NCBI GenBank assembly: GCA_021292105.1
Contig: CM037865.1
Span: 66,806,630 to 66,870,629 of the forward strand
Length of the DNA stretch: 64,000 nucleotides
Source of the DNA: Anadara kagoshimensis
Lineage: Eukaryota; Mollusca; Bivalvia; Arcoida; Arcidae
Direction: 5' to 3'
Positions 22,412 to 36,524 of this stretch are shown piece by piece. Below the pieces are notes generated by a model. The model did not search any database and was not told the DNA's origin. It was given only the letters and a program-made list of their open reading frames with translations. Made by a program: the position numbers and the translations under genes. Numbering within the stretch: the first letter of the stretch is position 1; each line of letters begins with the position of its first letter.

Positions 22412-23975
22412 TTAGCTCACCTGAGCCAAAGGCTCAGATGAGCTATTGCAATCTATCACCGTCTGTCGTGCGTCGTGTTTAAACTTTACTTTTTAATCTT
22501 CTCTTCCAAAACTACTGGGCCAAATTTGATAAAACTTGGTGATTATCATGCCTTGGTAACAGCCTTTCAAAATTGTGTTTGGGGTTTGGCCACGCCCAAC
22601 AAGATGGCCACCATTACTAAAAATAGCAAAAAGACAAAAAAAATCTTCTTCTCTGAAACCAAAAGGTGCAGGCAAATTTTGATTGGATATTTAGATTCAG
22701 CATACTGGGAACATTAAAATTTTGTTTTTCATGAAAATTGAATGAAAAATAGGTTACATGTATTTTGCGTAAAATTATGTAATTTTGAAAATGAGACATT
22801 TATTGTTATAACTCAATAACGGCTGAAGATAATTGTATGGAGTTTTCACTGTTGATCTTGTCTTGCCATTTTCTTCCAAAAGATGTCAAGGTCAAAGGTC
22901 AAAGTCATGTCCCTGTTTTTGACCTTTGATAAAAAATGCTATTTTTTAAACATTTTAGATGATAATGGCATGGAATTTTCAGTTAATTGTAGGTATTGAC
23001 ATGACAATCATTTTGATACATAGATCAAGGTCATGAGGTCAAGGATGCACAACTATTACCGTTATAGTTGATTATCTGCCAAACTATTAACTTTTTGTAT
23101 AGGCATACATATTAGAATATTGTAGGTAATGGCACAATGATAATTTTGATATATAGTTAAAGGTTATGGGTTCAAAGGTCAAGGTCACAGATGCAAAAGA
23201 ATACCGAAATGGTTAATTATCTAGAAAACTAATAACTTTTTGTATAAACTTGTATACTAGAATATTGTAGGAATTGATTTAATGATCACTTTGAAATATA
23301 GATTAAGGTCATGGGTTCAAAGGTCAAGGTCACAGATGCAAATCAATACCAAAATGGTTAATTATCTCAAAAACTATTAACTTTTTGTATAGATATGTAT
23401 ATTAGAATATTGTAGGTTTTGATTTAACGATCATTTTGATTTATAGATTAATGCCATGGGTTCAAAGGTCAAGGTCACAGATGCGAAAGAATACCGAAAT
23501 GGTTAATTATCTCGAAAACTATAAACTTTTTGTATAAACATGTATACTAGAATATTGTAGGTTTTGATTTCACAATCATTTTATATATATATTAATGTCA
23601 TGCATTCAAAGGTCAAGGTCACAGATGCGAAAGAATACTGAAATGGTTAATTATCTCAAAAACTATAAAAGTTTTGTATAGACATGTATATTCAAATATT
23701 GTAGGTAATGGCCTAGATGAAGGTCATAGTTTTATACTTTTGTTTTTACTTGTTTAGCTCTTATAAATAATGTATTGTAGCTAGACTATATATATATTAT
23801 ATGTAGCATTCTCGGGACAAGGTATGATTAATTTGCAAAAATCCTTGCATTTAATTCTGCCTTACTGCTGAAAATAAGGAGTTCTCTTTAATAAATGTTA
23901 TTGACAATTGAATCTCTGCATGAGATATGTACTTAGCCTCAGGTGAGTGTTAAGGCCCATGAGCCTCTTGTTTTA
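22412..23975 (+). repeat. Long repeat family A, copy 2, with 145-bp internal period
   Basis: Starts with a near-perfect hairpin (agctcacctgagcc, 3-base loop, ggctcagatgagct) and ends at aggtgagtgttaaggccca followed by tgagcctcttg. From about 23060 it carries tandem units: ggttaattatct falls at 23211, 23356, 23501 and about 23645, a 145-bp period. Each unit includes gttcaaaggtcaaggtcaca and aactttttgtat. No coding frame spans it. The mechanism of spread is unknown. Confidence 0.85.
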
Positions 23976-24896
23976 AAATGATTTACGATCACTTACATAC
24001 ATCAATGTTATTAATAACAATAACGATGATGTAAAATGTCAATTATATTGCCTGAAATGGTAACAGTATTATGAAAATTCTGTAACACAGAAATAATATC
24101 TGTTCTCTAGTCACAAAAGTACAAATTTAAAGTGGACAAGCTGGCCACCATTTACAAATTTTAGGCCGCCAGACACAATTCCAGGTCAATTTGGCTACCA
24201 TTTTAGTATACAAAATTGAGGACTGTTTATAAGTCTTGTTTAAATATTTGATGTTGTTCAAAGATATAAAATGGTTCCTGCATTATGACATCTGAGCTCA
24301 AACATTGGCATTAGTTACGTCAAAATGCGAGTTTTTACTTGATGTAATTTAACAAAGTTTCTAATACATGTAATGCCCACTGTTACACAAAGTAACAAAT
24401 TCTAACTTGACACATGACTAGATTTACAGACCATATTACTGATTACTGGTACATGTATTATGTTATAAGATCATCTTCATCAGCTTTACACAAACCACAC
24501 CCACTCCATCCCATCCCTTGCATAAAGAAATCACGTATAGGTCACCATTATCCATGTTAATGGAAGATAGTGGAATTTCATGCAATGGATCAGAAGCAAT
24601 CCTTGAATCTGACTGATATGTTCAAGCAATCCCAAGGGTTGGAGTTCCATATTCTATATGGATGGACTCATAATTGATTATTTCACTTATATCAAGGTGG
24701 TCAGTTTTGGTGGAGGAAACCAGAGTACCTGGATAAAATCACTAAACCTTAAACAAGCAAACTGACAAACTTTCTTACAATACAATATTGCATTTACAAG
24801 TAAGTTTCCAACCAAGGCAGTGAGAGGCGCTGTGGTCTATTATCAGGTGCTTCAGACCTGTACATGAAAGGAAAACTTTTCTTTAACCATATACTT

Positions 24897-25061
24897 CAGT
24901 CGAACCTGTCTATAAAGGCCACACAAGGGAACTAATAAAAGTGGTCTTTATGGACAGTTGGCCTTTATATACAGGTTCAAAAATTATGGCACTTCAATTC
25001 TACTGGCCTTTATAAGCAGGTGGTCCTTATGTAGAGGTGACCTTTAAGGCAGGTTGGACTG
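24897..25061. repeat. MITE H, copy 2
   Basis: Begins cagtcgaacctgtctataaa and ends aaggcaggttggactg, an imperfect terminal inverted repeat. It contains the same ggccac-caagggaact and aagtggtctttatgg words as the copies at 10766 and 38599. A left TA is not preserved. Confidence 0.75.
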
Positions 25062-25904
25062 TATTTCTATCACAAATGTAAGTTAAGTACAAAACAGCCC
25101 TTATGTAATGAATCAAATATTAATTGTTAATTTTCAAAGCCAGGATTATATTTCTCTTCATGAATCATGTTAATTGGACAACAAATAACAGAACTAATTA
25201 CTTAATTGTACTTTCATGTTGATAGCTCAATGAAATTGTTTTTTAAATTTTTACATGTTTAAAAAAAATAAAAATCAATGTTACATAATTATAGACCTAG
25301 AAATAAAAGAATTGGTAATTGTGGAGATTCTAATGTCTAGTTTACTGTTCCCACTTATAACATCATCATCTATTTACTTAATGCCAGATTTGTGTTGTTG
25401 TCTCAAGGACAGAAATATGGAGCTAAGCTTTAACATTTTGATGTCTAAGTCAATAAAGTAGTGTTTATCCAAGTATCTGGCTTCAAAGTTTTTGTTGTAA
25501 AATTTAAAGCTATTTTCAAATTATAAAAAGCCCCACTCACATGTACTGTTTTCATTATAAATTAAACATGCCATGTACACCCTTTATATCCAACTCTTTG
25601 TATTCAGTTTTGAAAGACAATTCTTTTAAGTTGTCACTAGAAACCATATCCTATTTTATTCTTCTATATGAATGTACATTACCATTGGCAACATCAAATG
25701 TAAACCATCCCTATTTCAGAAAGTAATAATGGAATCAAACATTTGAATTTTACATTTGTTTTTGAAATCTTAGATACAAATACATGATTTAGTGTCAATA
25801 AAAGAGTGAAATAAAACAAAATTCATAAAATCTTTGAATTATAAATCTGTAGCTCAAGTGTTTTGTTACACATATCTGTGTTCTGACTTGAAGCTTAATT
25901 ATAC

Positions 25905-26141
25905 CTCCAGCAAACTAGTTTGAGGGGTTATATAGGAATCACCTTGTCTGTTTGTCTGTCTGTGTAAAATTGTGTCCGGGCCATATCTCATTGCTGCTTC
26001 AGACTTCACATGAATAATCTCCATGGTCCAAAGGTGTGTCTTGACCTTGAACTAAGACAATATTTTAAAAATCAAAGTCAAGGGAAAACATTAAATGTTG
26101 GGGACAGGGGTATATGGCTCTCAAGAGACAGTTCTAATTAT
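25905..26141 (+). repeat. Family D repeat, copy 2
   Basis: Contains cttgtctgtttgtctgtctg, atctccatggtccaaagg, tgaccttgaac and the terminal ggctctcaagagacagttct. The same blocks occur in order at 30765-31108. Confidence 0.75.
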
Positions 26142-26240
26142 TGAACTAAATCCATATCCATGAAGCTGCATTATTATCAAAAGTTAAAAGAATATGGCTC
26201 TAAAATAAAATATTTTACTGAGATCTATTGTTAATTTTAG

Positions 26241-26398
26241 CTGAAATTCCTTGAGGTTAGTCATCTATCATTCCGTAAAAAGCTTGGTAAGAAGAGGAAA
26301 GAAGGGGCTATAATGAAATGTTCAGGTGGAAGGCAGATCAGTATTGGATGCTGTGGATGTCTTGGGAAGTTTCATTTTGCAGGGCGATGGAATAAAAG
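26241..26398 (+). CDS. PLD1: PLD exon 5: start of PH domain
   Basis: Acceptor aattttag, donor gtaaaa at 26399. 52 codons plus 2 bases. It encodes FLEVSHLSF, KEGAIMKCSGG and IGCCGCLGKF, ending in GRWNKR. The motif EFL(E/D)(V/I)S-LSF...EG-IMK-SGG opens the PLD PH domain. The adjacent Cys-Cys pair sits where vertebrate PLD1 carries its palmitoylated cysteines, so membrane anchoring may be conserved (inference). Confidence 0.97.
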
Positions 26399-28231
26399 GT
26401 AAAATACTGTGTAACATAAAATAGCAAGCATTGAGTTGAATTATATAGTGTAACATCAATGACATGGAAGTATAATGAACATGGATTGTGGTGATTGACT
26501 CTGAATTTTCCAAGGTTTGTTTTAAAAAGATGACAAATTAGGAAACACCATTCTGAAAAAATTAGTTTTCAGCATTTAGGTTTGACATGTTCCTTGGTGA
26601 TTCAGTATAGACAGGTTTTGTCTTTATTCAAGGTTTAAGTTTGGTCTGTTTCACTGTTGTGTATTAACAAGGTTTCCATTCTTTCTGTAAAGACTGAACA
26701 TGTATCAATTTAACCACTACAAGTAATTGATACTCTATATCAATAAAACATATCTTCTTCTTTATGTGGTTTATTAAATTCATGTATATGAAGCTACATA
26801 GAAATAATGCTTTATCATACTGATTAAAAAACCTGTTAAGTTAGATCACGATATATACATCATGTACTGTTTTATTTTTTTTTTACAAAACTCAAAACAA
26901 TATTATATAACTATATATATACACGTAGATTAACACAGCTATATATGTAACATAACACTACAAAATACTGATCAAGTTTTATTTCTGTGCATTGACAGTA
27001 TTTATTAGTTTGGTCTTGTACTTTATAAGAAGCAATTGGTGTCATTTTCTGATTTATTGTAAGCTTTAGTAGTTCATATATTGAGACTGATTGTGTAGAA
27101 CACCAAGTCAATCAAGGGATTTATCATATATGTGTTTTATATGCTGGTATGAATGTCCCATTGCTGTAGAATCTCCATTTTATGAGCAAAGTCTGATTAA
27201 AAAGCTGAAAAGTATCTTGATTTTATGTTCAAATGGTATTATAGACGGTTTGCATCATGTTTGATTCATTTTGCTTTTCCATTACCCTAGCTTAGTATTG
27301 AATTTATGTAACAATGGTAAAAATATTCAGTATGGTCATTTTTATCTTCAATAAATGTAGTCTTTCATATGTCTTGTGTTAAAATGGCTCTTGTCAGCCC
27401 GTTTCCTGTTTTGTAATCATGTAGAGCATATAAATTGATCCATCATCATAGATTTGCAAAAAAAAAAAAAGAAAATGTTCTCACCTTTTATGAAAGCTAG
27501 GTGTTTTAATGTAAACTTGTCACAATTTCTATATACTGCAATACCTGGATGTCAAAAAATTACTCAATATCATTGTTTTGTTCTTTTAAGAGAGCAAAAG
27601 AGAAAAAAAAAAATAGAAGCCTAGTTGTTCATCATAGGTTATTTATGTAGTACTATAAACGTTTAAATATTCATTACCATGATTTCCTTCATCATGTAAT
27701 GCAGTGTTATAGACCTTAGCTATCAGACTTAGCTAATGTCATCATTTTGTCAGCTTTTAAGAGAGAAAAAAGATTTGTTGTTAAAACCAGTCTCGACTAT
27801 CAAGTGACTTGTTTTTACATAACCATTACAGTGTTATAAAAACAACATCATGCTCCTCATAAAAGTCTATTAGATTTGGGTATCAGGAAAAACTCAATAT
27901 TCCCATTATCATAATCACTGTTTGTACGAGGGTAAAAAATCAGTTTTATGTACATCGAGGGCATTATAATGAGGTTTTACTGTATTTAATATGGAGTAGC
28001 TTGTTACCAATAATTGTCATCAAAAAGCATGTTTTGTAATTATTAGAATAATTTAATAATGTTATCTTCCTGTTGTAAGAGATAAATAGAGTAAATACTG
28101 TAAATAAAGACCTCACACACAGGTAAAATTTGAAACAAAAGGACCTTGAAACACTGGTTTTAGTAGTTAAATTTAGAATTTTTGTAAACAAGATGTCTAT
28201 AGATAATGGTTCTGTTGAATTAAAATATAAA

Positions 28232-29345
28232 ACAAAAGGACCTTGAAACACTGTTCTTAATAGACATGTTAAATACTTGAATCACTGTTCTTAATAGACA
28301 TGTTAAATACTTGAAACACTGTTCTTAATAGACAGGTTAAAATACTTGAAACACTGTTCTTAATAGACAGGTTAAAATACTTGAAACACTGTTCTTAATA
28401 GACAGGTTAAAATACTTGAAACACTGTTCTTAATAGACATGTTAAATACTTGAAACACTGTTCTTAATAGACATGTTAAATACTTGAATCACTGTTCTTA
28501 ATAGACATGTTAAATACTTGAATCACTGTTCTTAATAGACATGTTAAAATACTTGAACCACTGTTCTTAATAGACATGTTAAAATACTTGAACCACTGTT
28601 CTTAATAGACAGGTTAAAATACTTGAAACACTGTTCTTAATATACAGGTTAAAATACTTGAATCACTGTTCTTAATAAACATGTTAAAATACTTAAAACA
28701 CTTCCTTAATAGACAGGTTAAAATACTTGAAACACTGTTCTTAATAGACAGGTAAAAATACTTGAATCACTGTTCTTAATGAACATGTTAAAATACTTGG
28801 AACACTGTTCTTAATAGGCAGGTTAAAATACTTGGAACACTGTTCTTAATATACAGGTCAAAATACTTTGAACACTGTTCCTAATAGACAGGTTAAAATA
28901 CTTGGAACACTGTTCTTAATATACAGGTCAAAATACTTGGAACACTGTTCTTAATAGACAGGTTAAAATACTTGAATCACTGTTCTTAATGGAAAGGTTA
29001 AAATACTTGAAACACTGTTCTTAATATACAGGTTAAAATACTTGAATCACTGTTCTTAATAAACATGTTAAAATACTTGGAACACTGTTCTTAATAGGCA
29101 GGTTAAAATACTTGGAACACTGTTCTTAATATACAGGTCAAAATACTTTGAACACTGTTTTTAATAGACAGGTTAAAATACTTGGAACACTGTTCTTAAT
29201 GGAAAGGTTAAAATACTTGAGACAATGTTCTTAATGGAAAGGTAAAAATACTTGAAACACTGTTCTTAACAGACAGGTCAAAATACTTTGAACACTGTTC
29301 TTAATAAAATACTTGAAACATTGTTCTTAATAGACGGGTTACATT
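28232..29345 (+). repeat. 35-bp minisatellite, ~31 units
   Basis: The unit is approximately ttaatagacaggttaaaata followed by cttgaaacactgttc, with 34-bp (atgttaaatac) and other variants. The array is framed by longer words (aaaggaccttgaaacactg at 28239; aagggactttgaaacactgg at 29353), probably the pre-array sequence. It is made of variant blocks rather than being homogeneous. Confidence 0.95.
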
Positions 29346-30764
29346 ATTAAACAAAGGGACTTTGAAACACTGGTATTAATAGATGAAACATGTGTTCTGT
29401 TTATTGAAGTGCAGTTTGCTATAGCAGGTTTTGCCGTATATATAAGTAATTTTGCCTTTAGATTAAAATGGTTATTTTGAAGGTAAAGTTTATGATTTGT
29501 TATTATTGCTTTGTCATTCTATAGCACTTGTATTGATTAAGATGTGAGTATCAGAGGTATATATTACTACTTGTTGACATTTAACTGACGAAAATGTCGG
29601 AAGGAAAATTAGGAGTGTTCATAGTATTTCATACTCGTAGTGATATTTCACATTTCAGAGACAAAAAAGCTGAGTCTGGCCTTTCAATCAAAGCGGCTTT
29701 ATAAGCTATATTGTATTTATCATCATGTTTTTGTCCTAAGCCTGTTATGCAATCCATACAGATTTTGGTATCACAATTACTTGGCATCAGTATTTGGATG
29801 GAATTTTAGCAGTCTAGCTAATTTATCAAGAGAATTATATTATAGGCTTTGTCATTTCATTAATCATGACTACAGTCTCATATTTTGCAAGCTTTTATCA
29901 ATCTCATTTCAGAGTTAAGAGGATTCATACATTCCATAAAATTGTATTATCAAAAAAAAACCAAGTCATCAAATCAATGCTGTTATGATACATAACAAAG
30001 CATTTCTTTTTATTGGCATTTGCTTCAACCAGTTTTTTTTCATCATTTTATTGTTAAATAGAGTATTTTGTCCTTTAAATTTTTAGATAAAATTATTCAT
30101 ATTCCGTCTAAGTTGTGTATTTAAGTACCGGTAGTTTGGGGCTCATGGTGAGAAAACTGAATTAATGGGCCAGTTCGTTTTTGTCTTTTTGTTTCATATT
30201 CTATATGTATCTAGGAAATTATTAATCTGAAAGTCTTCTCTGTCTTCTCTAGAATTCTAAAATTCATATACATGTGACAACATATCACCTGTATTACTCA
30301 TTATTTATGTACACATTTATAACAGTTACTGCATCCCTGACTTCAGAAACAAACCCAGTTTTATATCAAGTAGCTTGTTCTATATTGCATATTTTGTACA
30401 CCTTGAACATCTACTGATATATAATTATCTAGCAGGTGAAGATCAAGATCTTCAATAAAAGTCTAATTGGATAGTATGACTTAAATGTTATGGCTTTAGA
30501 GTTCATTATTATTATTTTGATATTTATTAGACCAGACTGCCATTAAGTTTATTAATATACCATATTCATCAAAGATTTTTTTATTGATTTTCAAAAGATT
30601 GGTGTCTAATGACAGTAAGCATGAATTAACCTGTCCAAAATTTTCCTATTTTTGGTTCTATGTAATGATAAATTATCAACTCTAGAATGTTTTCAGGATG
30701 AGTTTATTAGTCAATCAGTCTGAGTAATCATAGATTCTGCATAGACTTATAAAATGTTTTGTCC

Positions 30765-31108
30765 TAAAATTTGGAATATTTATTATATATCTCATGAATC
30801 ATATCTCATAGCAGCTTTAGATGACTGTCAATTAAATAATAATCTTCATGGTCCACAGGTGTGTCATGACCTTGAACCAAGGTTATATCGGAAAGGTCAA
30901 GGTTGTGGGAAAAGTATGTTTGAGAATTGTGTCCCTGCTATATCTCATAGCTGCTTGGGACAACTTCACACAAATAATCTCCATGGTCCAAAGATTTGTC
31001 ATGACCTTGAACCAAGGTCATATAAAAAGATCAAGGTCACAGGGAAACATTTAACTCTTGTAGATGTTGGGTGTTGGGGATATTTGGCTCTCAAGAGACA
31101 TTTCTAAT
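30765..31108 (+). repeat. Family D repeat with internal duplication
   Basis: The block atctcatag-cagct, aataatct-catggtcca, gtcatgaccttgaacc, aaggt-atat occurs twice, at about 30788 and 30938. It then ends with ggctctcaagagacatttct as in the other family D copies. Overlapping open frames of 68 and 117 codons follow the duplication and have no coding support. Confidence 0.75.
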
Positions 31109-31756
31109 TTAATGTTGGAATGAAGAAGTAGCATTTATTTTTAGCCTGGTTTTTCACAGAGTTACATCCTTGATTAAAATTTATTATTCACATAAATATA
31201 TGTGTCCAAATCACCTCTCTCGCATAACTCTGCTGCTTGGTACTTTTTTTTTAAAAAAAAAGGCATTTAATCTTTTTGGCTAGGGGTTTTGCTTTTACTG
31301 AAAATTTTGTTTTATTTTTGCAAATAATAATAAGTGATAAAGATAATTTAATAATCACATAAGCCATATATTTGGAAAAAAATAATCTAAATCATACAAA
31401 TTAAAATATGTACTCCTGATCCTTGTAATAGATAAGGTTTGATAATTGGTAAACAAATCTCAAAATTGGAATTGGAGAATCTTTATTCTTTATTTAGGCG
31501 TTTATTGTATAGTGATAAAATATGCCTAAAGCGACAATTAATTTTCCAAGTGATATTAAGATTGGTATTAAGTTGCTTCTAAATCAGCAGTATATTTATT
31601 GTCAGTGGTATCATTGTTACTCATAGTGTTGTTATGAGAGCATCATAATTATCACAAATAATTAAAGATACACCAGAGTGCATCATTTTGTATGAAAATC
31701 AATTCAAGAAAGACAGTTCTGAAGGGCTTAATATATTTGTCATATAATTAATAGTA

Positions 31757-31763
31757 CTCTCTC

Positions 31764-31794
<31 letters not shown>

Positions 31795-31795
31795 C
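31757..31795 (+). repeat. (CT)n microsatellite
   Basis: About 39 bases of CT with a single interruption (ccct). Confidence 0.98.
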
Positions 31796-31829
31796 ATATA
31801 AAGTAACTTGCCTGAGGTTTTAGAGTGAA

Positions 31830-32050
31830 TTGGAGTGGAGTAAGAGTGTTTTATGCCCCAAACAAGATCATTTCACTTATAGAGGCTTTGAATTCTGGGA
31901 TAGTTTAGGAAACCAGAATGCCCAGATCAAACCACTGACCTTTGGCAAGCTAACTGACAAATTTTCTTACACCAGGAACTTCCTCACTGGGATCTTGTAC
32001 CTATGTGTGAATACATGTCCACCCAAGTCCCTTTTGAACCTTTAGGCTAT
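31830..32050 (+). repeat. Family C repeat
   Basis: Contains gagtgttttatgcccc, agatcatttcacttatag, ggaaaccagaatgcccag and ttggcaagctaactgacaaa. Related, decayed copies are at about 24660-24850, 34551-34705 and 55014-55145 (+), and 20060-20350 and 59975-60145 (-). Confidence 0.6.
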
Positions 32051-32944
32051 ATTCTCTGTTTCGGTATACTCCATAGGCCCATTTACATAGTTTAAAACAA
32101 ATACTTGTGTTCAAAAGACTGGACAAATTGAACGCTTTTCTACTGTAAAGCTTGATTGTATATTCTCATCAATACTGATGTACAATTAAACAGGTTACCA
32201 TAACCTGGCAAATTTAATATTGATACCAACAGCTAGAAAGATCCCTGATGAACAGATGAACTTTGAGTTTCTGTGAATATATCCAGTTAATTGATGTTAA
32301 CTAGCACCTGTAGAGTTCTTATTTATCTAATTATGTAATACCAGTAATTGTAATGAATCTGGTGTATATATTTATACTGTAAATAACAGAGAATTTACAA
32401 ATAGAACTAATTAATAATTTAGAAATAAGAACATAGTATATTAATTGCTTTATTACTTTTTACAGTGTATCATTTGAAGAAATCAAGGCTTGATAAACCA
32501 GTTATCATTCTAAAATGAACTAATGTTTAAAGACAAAATATATCAATCTGTTTAATTGTTAAATTAATCTGTATAAACTTAACAGTTCACATGTGTCTGA
32601 TTAAAAAACATCTGTTTGTGTGCTCTATTAACTAAATTATATCCACTAAATGAACTTACACATATAGTGTTTACTTCATCTCTTCTGCAAACATTTTTTT
32701 CTCAAAAACTATTTCACAGAACTTTATGAAACTTCACAGAAACAGTCTTTGGGTAGAGGAAATGTGCCATTGCATGGTATTTTGATGATGCACATGGTTG
32801 GGGATTTCCTAGTTGGGGTATGTTTTGGGGACATGTAGTAATTGAAATGGCATCAAATTTTAGTGATAACTTGATTAGTGACAGATTTTTACTGGCTATA
32901 TATAATATACCAGTAAGTCTTCACTTTTCAACTGATTTTTCCAC

Positions 32945-33262
32945 AATGGTAGCTCATTTGGTACAGTGTTTGCTCCATATGTGGTGGGGTCAGACCAAGA
33001 CTTGAAAATAGGTAGTGACTGTTCTTTCATCAAGCGCTCGGCATTTAGACATGCAAGTTTCAAGTCCTTCAGAAAAGACCTTAAAAACTGATGCACCGTG
33101 TACAACAGATATGGCATGTTGGAAAACCCTCCTTCCATATTGCCTAGAGCACACTGCAAAGGTAAAAATTTTGTAACTTCACCTATAGCTAGTGACATTT
33201 TGATATAAGTGAAATATTTTGACTGGGACCTAAAACCCTATTCAATCAATCAACCAATTTAG
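32945..33262 (+). repeat. SINE B copy 1 (tRNA-derived)
   Basis: The A-box-like tggtagctcatttggtacag is followed by gaccaagacttgaaaatag, cttcagaaaagacctta, caaaggtaaaaattttgt and gatataagtgaaatattt. It ends at gggacctaaaacccta and an aatc-rich tail. The B-box region is shortened. Target duplication not clear. Confidence 0.75.
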
Positions 33263-36200
33263 TTTTTATTTGAAATATAGAACAGTATTTTAAATACCGG
33301 AAGGGGAATATATTTCTGACTTTTTTCGAAGCAGGATTTTGTTACAACCATCTTCTCTCGTAATTCTGACACTGGTTTGTATCTTAATGTGTAAATCAAT
33401 GTATCATCATTAAGTCAAGATATGGTACGTGGGTTTTTCATGTTTTATTACATATTCTAAATTATACTTTACACTTTCTTGTAATTTAAGCAAAGGAGGT
33501 GATGGGGAAATAAAACTTCAGATTGTCTACAGTTCTGTATAGAGCCATTATTATGTAATATAAGAAATAATAAATACAGCAAGCTCTGGGGAGAATTCTC
33601 AGTAATGGTAATAAATAATTCAGGAAGTCTGTGTTAAAATTATTAGCTTGCAAAATATGATTTATTGTTAAGCTTTTTTCTGAATGATCACTTATATAAT
33701 TGTTGTAGAATTGTCAGGATATGAACTATTATTGTCAGGATGTAAAAAACAGATTATAAATTATAATGTTTAGTCTGTTTTAATGATGTCGTCAAGGGAT
33801 GGACATTTTTGCATGGTTATCATATTGGTATTAATGTTAGCAGCAAATTTCCAAATTGATATTTATCTCCTCATCTTGATAAGCATAGTTTTGTACATCA
33901 AGTGATTGATCTCAATAAACAGATATTATTGTGTGAACATTCCCACATTTGGCTTAATTTTTATTAAGTTGCAAATCACTACACTGTATCTCTATTTCCT
34001 TAAGTGCAACAAAACGATTGGTTAACCATATAAATAGGTCAAAGGTCATGGTACATTCCTTGTATTTCATTTTGAAGCATAAAATTTTTAAATTAATTCT
34101 TTCAAAACAAGTTTGATGTTTGATAAAATACAAAATGCCTTCAACAAATTTTGACTATTCTTAATTTTGACAGTTGATTAAGCTAATTAAGTTTTTTGAA
34201 CAGCTGAGTCCTGGTATTTCTCTGTATGCCTGAAGTACAAGTTGTTGGACATGATATATATTCAATGACCACTAATTGGCCATTATAGATTTGAGGTTCC
34301 TGATTTTGCTTACCATATTAATTTAATAATGGTACCATATTGGCAGAATTATGTGTAATAAATAATACCAGTAATATCTGCAAGATTAAATATAGATTCT
34401 TGGCAAATATACATAGCTATAACTGGAAAAAGATGCATGTAATAATGTTGGAAACACAAAAGTTTAGAAATTGTTTTAAGGTAGATGTATAACCACAATT
34501 TTTTTCCGACAGAATATTCTGGGTTAGATATATACTTGTTGTCACAGAGAGGAATGGATAATGGTTTTTTTTCATCCTAGTCAAGATTCTTTCACTTATA
34601 TTGAGACAGTCAGTACAGAGATGCTGGAGGTAATAGGAGTTACATGTAGATAAAGACAGACTTTGTATTAGTGAACTGACACACATTCTAACACCCAAAT
34701 GGGATTTTAATCTAGGCATGTGGGAAGTACAGTAGAAAAAGAAATCTGGAAAAACGTAAAATGACATCCTTAGCAAAAATCCAAGTCAACAAAATTACCC
34801 ACACAATTATGTAAACACATTATGACATATACACCACACAATATGATAATATTATAAGACAATACATGTCAATATTATAGTAGGAGTCAGTATGGATTTT
34901 ATTTAATTTTCAGTTTAAAAGGTTATAAAGTTGTAAACCAGAGACATGAGAAAAGAATTGATCATCTTCAGTTAATCTACACGTACATCTTTATGTCCTT
35001 GACGTACATCTTTATAACAATTGTCTGACAATTGACGATTGTATATAAATTAAAGGTGTGATTGATTTTGTTCTACACAGCATCTATTAGTCACACCGGT
35101 AATTTTACCACACAGGAAAAGTACTAACTCTGGTTGACAAATTAACTGTCAAATCTGTATTGGTAATTTATCATTGATGTAATATGGAAATATTACTTGA
35201 AACATCTTGGTGAAAATTTACTCTGATTTGTTTTAATTTGTCTGCATAAAGTGCAAAAGACCTATTGTCCTATCTCCGGTTTCTGCTTTAAGGTTTATGG
35301 GCAACCTCTGCATTGCTTCAGTTTAGGCAATATGGTATGTTGCAGTTGCTGCTCTCTGTTTAGTTTTATGCCTCATGTATATCATTTTATAATGTTTATA
35401 TCTATACAGGTCTGCATGACGAATTGCTAATGGCATAATACAGTCTGTGTATGTGTATACATTGTATGTGTGGTGAGCGCTTATTTTCAGGTGATTCCAA
35501 TGATAACAACAAAATTCAAAAATTCAAACACTGTGTACATTCTGTTGTTGCTAGAAGATGAGCCATCTCTGTTCCAATGTTAACCTGATTGTTGAGTGTG
35601 GTATTAGTTTGCTACAAGTGCTGTATGATTTAACATCACAACAAGTAACTTTCAGTTAAATATTAAGAAAAAAATGTTCTGATTTTTGCATGATTAGTTG
35701 CATGCGATATGTTACAATAAAAGTTTAAAATCACTAAATTACACATTTAGTATACAAGAGAAAGAATCAATCACACCTGTTGTGTGTGAAAGTGAAATCT
35801 TACCTGGAAGTTAAGGAATACTGTTTAAGCTAAGGAGATATTAGAATGCTGGAGTGAGTTATTGTTTAATTAAGCGACATCAACATTTCTAGTTATTAGC
35901 TGATAGTTTAGATATTGGATAGTATTATGGTATTACTATTATTTTCTAGATTAATAATGATGATTGTAATAATGATGATCTATATAACAAACTTGTATAT
36001 GCCAGTAATCCAATATTTTATATACCATCATAAACCTCTATGATTATGGAATCATTAAACTTGATATCAATAAATCTTACTGCTTATTAGATCTGAATGT
36101 TGTGATATTTTTTTCTGCATAGCTTATAAATGATTTTACCAGAGTCAAGAAGTAGAAGTACAATGTATTTATAGCTTCCAATATTTACAGATTTAGATTA

Positions 36201-36524
36201 AGACAAGTTAAAGAGATTAATATTGACTTTTGTTCATGTGGTTTGAATTCCAATATGCTTAAGTTGACAATTTGTTTGTTGTATGATTTCTGAAATTGCT
36301 AATTTGTTTGTTCTGTGATTTGAATTCTAATGTTTCCTAAGTTGTTGATATTTGGTTAAAGTGTAATTGAAATACAAATGTTTTAAGTTGACAATTTGTT
36401 TGTTCAGTGTGAAGGTAATTGTTTCTTAAGTTTTGATCATCATCATATCTCTTTATTTGCTTGTAAAGTATATGTAGTGTATTGATTGCACATTATCAGA
36501 CCATGATTGCCCTGTTTTTATGTG

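Larger units (their letters stand above)
22155..26240 (+). other. Intron 4
   Basis: 4.1 kb. It holds family A copy 2 (22412-23975), a family C fragment (about 24660-24850), MITE H copy 2 (24897-25061) and a family D copy (25905-26141). Nothing else is recognisable between 25070 and 25900. Confidence 0.75.

Noticed and set aside
34417-34776. 119-codon - strand frame
   Set aside because: It crosses a family C fragment, shows no recognisable domain and has no splice or conservation support.
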